Below, piece after piece: positions 30,395 through 34,198 of a stretch of DNA of 34,198 nucleotides. This DNA comes from an uncultured Clostridia bacterium (GTDB taxonomy: Bacteria > Bacillota > Clostridia > TANB77 > CAG-508), in the NCBI GenBank assembly GCA_944386355.1, contig CALXAU010000005.1:1-34198 (forward strand), in the 5' to 3' direction. A program made the position numbers and the translations under genes. The first letter of the stretch is position 1, and each line of letters opens with the position of its first letter. The notes under the pieces were generated by a model, which saw only the letters and a program-made list of their open reading frames with translations, did no database searches and was not told the DNA's origin.

Positions 30395-31303
30395 TTACAC
30401 TTTTAAATATTTTCTCATAGAAATTACACTTCCAATTGCTCCTATTCCTATTCCTAATAGCATGTATACGAAAATAATTGAATTAAACATTTCTCCAAAT
30501 GATACTAAACTTGCATTTATTAATTCTATGAAATTGTCTTGTAAAACTTTTTCTGCAATAAAGCTATATGATACACCTATTATTACAATTGATATAGCAC
30601 TGGCTATAACTCCTATAATCATACCTTCTACTATAAAAGGCCACCTGATAAAACCATTTGTTGCTCCTACATATTTCATTATTGAAATTTCTTTTCTTCT
30701 TGCATGCACTGTTAATTTTATTGTATTTGATATTATAAATGTAGATATTATAATAAGTAAAATTAATATTACTCCTGTAATTATTTTTATTCCATTTGCA
30801 ATACTTATTAATTTTGTAACTGTTGTATCTCTACTTTGTATATTTTTTACCATTTCAAAAGAATCTATTGTTGAGTAAACTTCTTGACTTAAATTTAAAT
30901 CTGTAAGTGTTATAACATATGATGCTGAAAGAAAATATTCTTCATCATCAAAGCCTTCTATTAATTCAGGATAATCTTTAAACATTTCCTTTGCATCTTC
31001 TAGTGCTTCTTCTTTTGATACATATTCCACTGTGTTTACACCATTTAATTCTCTTATGCTTTTTCCTAGTTCATCTATTTGTTCTTGCGTTGCTTCATCT
31101 TTGATAAAAACTTGCATTCCTTGTTTTGACTCAACTTCTTTTACAAGATGATTTATATTTTGTCCTAATATTAAAAATATACCAAATATTATCATAGTTG
31201 CACACATAATCATAAGTGATGCACCTGTTGATTTTTTGTTTTTGAATACGTTACTAAATCCTTCTCCTATTAAATATCCTAATATATTATATTTCACTGT
31301 CAT
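30395..31303 (-). CDS. ftsX: Cell division ABC transporter membrane subunit FtsX
   Basis: A 302-aa membrane subunit with a cytoplasmic N-terminus (YLIGEGFSNVFKNKKSTGAS), a first helix (about 27-48), an extracellular domain of about 110 residues containing MQVFIKDEATQEQIDEL and YVSKEEALED, then three helices in the FtsX C-terminal domain with IKLTVHARRKEISIMKYVGATNGFIRWPF. FtsX passes the FtsE ATPase cycle to wall hydrolases outside the cell. The start is either ATG at 31303 or GTG at 31297; the GTG is better spaced from GGTGG, while the ATG is the stronger codon. It overlaps the end of ftsE, showing coupling. Long forms starting at 31321 are unlikely. Confidence 0.94.
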   Translation of the reverse strand: MTVKYNILGYLIGEGFSNVFKNKKSTGASLMIMCATMIIFGIFLILGQNINHLVKEVESKQGMQVFIKDEATQEQIDELGKSIRELNGVNTVEYVSKEEALEDAKEMFKDYPELIEGFDDEEYFLSASYVITLTDLNLSQEVYSTIDSFEMVKNIQSRDTTVTKLISIANGIKIITGVILILLIIISTFIISNTIKLTVHARRKEISIMKYVGATNGFIRWPFIVEGMIIGVIASAISIVIIGVSYSFIAEKVLQDNFIELINASLVSFGEMFNSIIFVYMLLGIGIGAIGSVISMRKYLKV

Positions 31304-31973
31304 ACCCACCTTTTTTATCATCTCTTACAATTTCGCCTTTGTTTATTTGTATTACTCTTTTTTTCATTTGATCTACTATGTCTTTTGCATGTGTTGCAAC
31401 AACTACAGTTGTTCCTCTCATATTTATATCATTTAATAAATTCATTATATCCCATGCTGTGTCTGGATCTAAGTTTCCTGTTGGCTCATCTGCAATTAAC
31501 ATTGATGGATTATTAACTAGCGCTCTTGCTAGTGCTACTCTTTGTTGTTCTCCTCCTGATAGTTCATTTGGATACATTTTTGCTTTTCCACTTAATCCTA
31601 CTAATGATAATACCATTGGAACTTGTCTTCTTATATGTCTTGGTGTTGCTCTTACTATGTACATTGCATATGCTACATTATCATATACTGTTTTATCTGG
31701 TAGTAATCTAAAGTCTTGAAAAACAACTCCCATACTTCTTCTTAAATATGGAACTCTATTTGGCTTTAAAAAAGTTGTATCTTTTCCATTTATTATTATG
31801 TTTCCAGATGTTGGTTCTTCTTCTTTTAATATTAATTTTATTAATGTAGATTTTCCACTTCCAGAAGCTCCTACTAAAAATGCAAATTCTCCTTTATCTA
31901 TGAAAAAACTTGCATTTTTTACAGCCTTTGTTCCTGTATCATATGTTTTTGTTACATTTCTAAATTCTATCAT
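31287..31973 (-). CDS. ftsE: Cell division ATP-binding protein FtsE
   Basis: A 228-aa ABC ATPase that pairs with FtsX to activate peptidoglycan hydrolases. It opens MIEFRNVTKTYDTGTKAVKN, with Walker A LVGASGSGKSTLIKLI, Q-loop VVFQDFRLLPDKTVYDNVAY, signature ELSGGEQQRVALARAL and Walker B MLIADEPTGNLDP, ending with the His-switch VVVATHAK. Length is normal. AAGGAG precedes the ATG at 31973 and a good promoter lies about 35-65 nt upstream. It heads a run ftsE-ftsX-M23-M23, followed by ctpA-like and pgsA across a repeat-filled gap. Confidence 0.97.
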   Translation of the reverse strand: MIEFRNVTKTYDTGTKAVKNASFFIDKGEFAFLVGASGSGKSTLIKLILKEEEPTSGNIIINGKDTTFLKPNRVPYLRRSMGVVFQDFRLLPDKTVYDNVAYAMYIVRATPRHIRRQVPMVLSLVGLSGKAKMYPNELSGGEQQRVALARALVNNPSMLIADEPTGNLDPDTAWDIMNLLNDINMRGTTVVVATHAKDIVDQMKKRVIQINKGEIVRDDKKGGYDSEI

Positions 31974-32008
31974 TATAGTGTCTCCTTATAATTTACATGT
32001 TCCTTTTA

Positions 32009-32037
32009 ATCATATCAATAAAACATTTTTTTTGCAA
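32009..32037 (-). promoter_or_regulatory. Sigma-A promoter of ftsE
   Basis: On the minus strand TTGCAA (32037-32032), 17-nt spacer, TATGAT (32014-32009), about 36 nt before the ftsE start codon. Confidence 0.7.
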
Positions 32038-32051
32038 TAGTTTTTTATTTA

Positions 32052-32088
32052 AAAAAATGTAAAAAATATACCTTTTTTTACATTTTTT
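32052..32088. terminator. Terminator after the transketolase genes
   Basis: AAAAAATGTAAAAAA pairs with TTTTTTTACATTTTTT across a 6-nt loop, with T-runs on both strands. It lies about 47 nt past the transketolase C-half stop and just before the ftsE promoter. Confidence 0.7.
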
Positions 32089-32134
32089 ACTGTTTTTCTC
32101 TTTTTTTCTTTATTTTATATATTTCACAGAAAAT

Positions 32135-33076
32135 TCACATTGAAATATTGCTTTTTATAGTTTTTATTAAATATTCTGCATCAATATTATATAAATTCAT
32201 TAATTCTTTAGCATTTCCAGACCTTCCAAAAGTATCTTTAATTCCTGTTCTTATCAATTTTTTTGGATATAAATCTGTTAGTACTTCTGAGATTGCACTT
32301 CCTAGCCCTCCTATTATATTATGATCTTCTATACTTACTAAAAGTTTTGTTTCTTTTGCACATTTTAATATCATTTCTTTGTCTATTGGCTTAATGGTAT
32401 GTACATCTACTACTCTTACACTTATTCCTTGTTTTTTTAATTCTCCGCTCGCGTTAATTGCTTGTTCTACTGTTACGCCTGTTGCAAAAATAGTTACATC
32501 TTCTCCTTTTGTTATTTCTACCATTTTACCTATTTCGAATTTTTGGCTTTCTGGATATATTATGTTTGTTGCAAGTCGTGCAAGTCTTAAATATACTGGC
32601 CCTTGTATTTTACTTATTTCCTCTACTGCCCATTTAGTTTGAGTGTCATCAGATGTTGAAAGTACTGTCATATTAGGAAGTGTTCTCATTAAAGAGATAT
32701 CTTCTATCATCTGATGTGTAGCTCCGTCCTCCCCTACAGTTATTCCTGCATGTGTTGCTACAATTTTCACATTTAAATTTGGATAACATACACTATTTCT
32801 TATTTGATCATATGCTCTTCCTGCTGCAAATACAGCAAATGTGCTTGCATATGGAATTTTTCTACATGTAGAAATTCCACTAGCTGTACTTATCATGTCT
32901 TGCTCTGCAATTCCCATATCAAAAAAACGGTCTGGAAATTCTTTTGCAAATAAATCTGTTTTTGTTGCTCCTGCTAAATCTGCATCTAAAACAATTATAT
33001 CTTTATTTTTTCTTCCTAATTCAAGTAATGCTTCTCCATAGCTTTGTCTAGTAGCTTTTTTCTTTATATTTTCCAT
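32135..33076 (-). CDS. Transketolase, C-terminal subunit
   Basis: A 313-aa protein holding the pyrimidine-binding and C-terminal domains of transketolase. Visible are the opening ATRQSYGEALLELGRKN, DADLAGATKTD, FFDMGIAEQDMISTASGIS (with the ThDP-activating Glu), THAGITVGEDGATHQMIEDI and the C-terminal VSIEDHNIIGGLGSAISEVL and FGRSGNAKELMNLY. It pairs with the N-terminal subunit encoded next to it to move two-carbon units between sugar phosphates. Such split transketolases are common in Clostridia and archaea. The two genes are unusually far apart here (142 nt), the gap being two family B repeats. A weak AAAGGA site, 13 nt from the ATG, lies within the repeat edge. Confidence 0.95.
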   Translation of the reverse strand: MENIKKKATRQSYGEALLELGRKNKDIIVLDADLAGATKTDLFAKEFPDRFFDMGIAEQDMISTASGISTCRKIPYASTFAVFAAGRAYDQIRNSVCYPNLNVKIVATHAGITVGEDGATHQMIEDISLMRTLPNMTVLSTSDDTQTKWAVEEISKIQGPVYLRLARLATNIIYPESQKFEIGKMVEITKGEDVTIFATGVTVEQAINASGELKKQGISVRVVDVHTIKPIDKEMILKCAKETKLLVSIEDHNIIGGLGSAISEVLTDLYPKKLIRTGIKDTFGRSGNAKELMNLYNIDAEYLIKTIKSNISM

Positions 33077-33210
33077 ATTAAATTCAATTCCTTTCTTACT
33101 TTATATAGGAGGTACACATAGTTATGAAAGATTTTTCTTTCAAACTAAAGTCCTTTTCTTTCTTGCTTCGCTCAAATGCACACATAGTTATGAAATAATT
33201 TCTTTCAAAT
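33075..33210. repeat. Family B hairpin repeats, copies B4 and B5 in tandem
   Basis: Two copies, about 33075-33143 and 33144-33210, between the transketolase subunit genes. The shared end CACATAGTTATGAAA is intact in both. The B4 stem (CCTTT with GGAGG, 33090-33112) is weak, with wobbles, and the B5 stem is largely lost, although its TTGCTTCGCTC loop is kept. Confidence 0.72.
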
Positions 33211-33218
33211 TATTCCTT

Positions 33219-34037
33219 CTATATATTACTTAATTCTTTCATTGCTATTTTATATTGTTCTTCTGTTGGTGCTTTTCCATGCCACTCCACTCTATTTTCC
33301 ATAAATGAGATTCCTTTTCCTTTTATAGTTTTTGCTATAATACATGTTGGTTTATTTTTAACATTTTTTGCGACTTCAAAAGCATCCATTATTTCTTGTA
33401 TATTATGCCCGTCTATATTTATTATTTGAAATCCAAAACTTTTGAATTTTTCATCTATTGGATATGAACTCATTACTTCTTCTATACTTCCGTCTATTTG
33501 TAAATTATTATTATCTATTATTACACATAAATTATCTAATTTGTATTTGTTAGAAGTCATTGTTGCTTCCCAAATTTGTCCTTCTTCTATTTCTCCGTCT
33601 CCTAAAATTGCATATACTCTATAATTTTTATTCTGTAATTTTCCCATTAATGCTATTCCATTTGCAATTGAAAGACCTTGACCTAAAGAACCTGTCGTCA
33701 TATCTACTCCTGGTACTTTATTTTTGTCTGGATGACCTTGCAGATAACTATCTATTTTTCTAAATGTTTTTAAATCTTCCACTTTAAAAAATCCTCTGTT
33801 TGCTAATACACTGTATAATGCTGGAGAACAGTGTCCTTTTGATAATATTACTCTGTCTCTTTCTTCCCAATCTGGATTGTTTTCATCTATTTTTAGTTCA
33901 TTAAAATATAAAACTGTAAGTATATCAGCTATTGAAAGTGATCCTCCTGGATGTCCTGATTTTGCTTCATACACTGCTTCTATAATACCTTTTCTTATTG
34001 TTTTTGCTTTTTTTTCTAACTCTTCCACTTTACTCAA
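33219..34037 (-). CDS. Transketolase, N-terminal subunit
   Basis: A 272-aa protein holding the thiamine diphosphate-binding domain. Motifs are EAKSGHPGGSLSIADILTVL, DRVILSKGHCSPALYSVLAN, VPGVDMTTGSLGQGLSIANG, and the ThDP/metal motif ILGDGEIEEGQIWEA with NNLQIDG. It should form one transketolase with the C-terminal subunit. No ATG is available: GTG at 34046 lies on the AGGTG site, so the TTG at 34037, 10 nt past AGGTG, is the better start; both remain possible. A TATAAT at 34069-34064 (minus strand) may be its -10 box. A cut family A element lies about 45 bp upstream of that box. Confidence 0.94.
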   Translation of the reverse strand: MSKVEELEKKAKTIRKGIIEAVYEAKSGHPGGSLSIADILTVLYFNELKIDENNPDWEERDRVILSKGHCSPALYSVLANRGFFKVEDLKTFRKIDSYLQGHPDKNKVPGVDMTTGSLGQGLSIANGIALMGKLQNKNYRVYAILGDGEIEEGQIWEATMTSNKYKLDNLCVIIDNNNLQIDGSIEEVMSSYPIDEKFKSFGFQIINIDGHNIQEIMDAFEVAKNVKNKPTCIIAKTIKGKGISFMENRVEWHGKAPTEEQYKIAMKELSNI

Positions 34038-34114
34038 TGAATTCACTCACCTTTCTTTTTTTGATTATATTATCATATATTCTGTTTTATTTCTACTTTT
34101 ATTGGATTATTTTG

Positions 34115-34198
34115 ATACTATGTTAATGGTTTTTCACTTCTTATTACTCAAAAGTATTGATATATTAATATTTTGCAGGCAAGACCCAGATTGTTAAA
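34115..34198. mobile_element. Family A MITE-like element, copy A3 (cut by window edge)
   Basis: The first 84 nt of a third copy, in the same orientation as A1: end sequence ATGTTAATGG, TTTTTCACTTCTTATTACTC, the intact 20-bp inner repeat and the core GCAGGCAAGACCCAGATTG. The window ends inside the core, so the right end and any target duplication are unseen. Confidence 0.75.

Overview
The window is strongly AT-rich DNA from a Gram-positive, probably spore-forming member of the Clostridia (Bacillota). The evidence is consistent: AGGAGG-type ribosome sites before most genes, A/T-ending codons, the ireB-ruvX-DUF1292 gene order, a SleB-type cortex hydrolase, a transketolase split into two genes, and Clostridia-style 'GITLVTLVITI' prepilin leaders. 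No rRNA, tRNA or CRISPR array was seen. The species cannot be named from the sequence. Most genes are on the minus strand; only an acyl-CoA synthetase pair and a purine nucleoside phosphorylase are on the plus strand.

Layout. (1) 1-2.6 kb looks like the edge of a mobile or extrachromosomal element: a cut ParB, ParA, an unknown 205-aa protein, a frameshifted small gene and a KilA-N protein. (2) 2.65-9.65 kb is a minus-strand block. It runs from a G5/SH3/glucosaminidase cell-wall enzyme through a small secreted two-helix membrane protein, a large TadZ/CpaE-like ATPase with AT-hooks and a membrane GAF/degenerate-GGDEF protein to the conserved ireB, ruvX and DUF1292 genes. A good sigma-A promoter sits at its head and a hairpin terminator at its tail. 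(3) 9.7-12.4 kb holds a plus-strand unknown membrane-anchored protein and a long-chain acyl-CoA synthetase. (4) 12.4-22.1 kb is a minus-strand run: a SHOCT/prepilin-like gene broken by a frameshift, murB, a YvcK-family protein, glycogen debranching enzyme, ruvC, holA, a SleB-like hydrolase, a YqeG phosphatase and prepilin peptidase. (5) 22.1-25.1 kb is gene-poor and repeat-rich, with a GLUG-repeat gene remnant and deoD. (6) 25.1-32 kb is a minus-strand division and cell-wall set: ftsE, ftsX, two coiled-coil M23 peptidases, a CtpA-type protease, pgsA and greA. (7) 32.1-34.05 kb carries the two transketolase halves.

Three families of small dispersed repeats occupy the intergenic spaces. Family A is a 161-bp element with long terminal inverted repeats, like a MITE (22257-22417, 23744-23904, and a cut copy at the right edge). 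Family B is a roughly 65-bp hairpin element in five copies, often paired; stem bases differ between copies while pairing is kept. Family C is a roughly 115-bp two-hairpin element in three copies. None of them encodes a protein.

The parts most likely to be new are the conserved-looking envelope locus at 4.4-9.7 kb (wall hydrolase, secreted two-helix protein, AT-hook ATPase, dead cyclase), the three repeat families, and the four-helix/SHOCT/prepilin fusion gene. Three coding regions are interrupted by apparent single-base shifts. These could be decay, switching or sequence errors.
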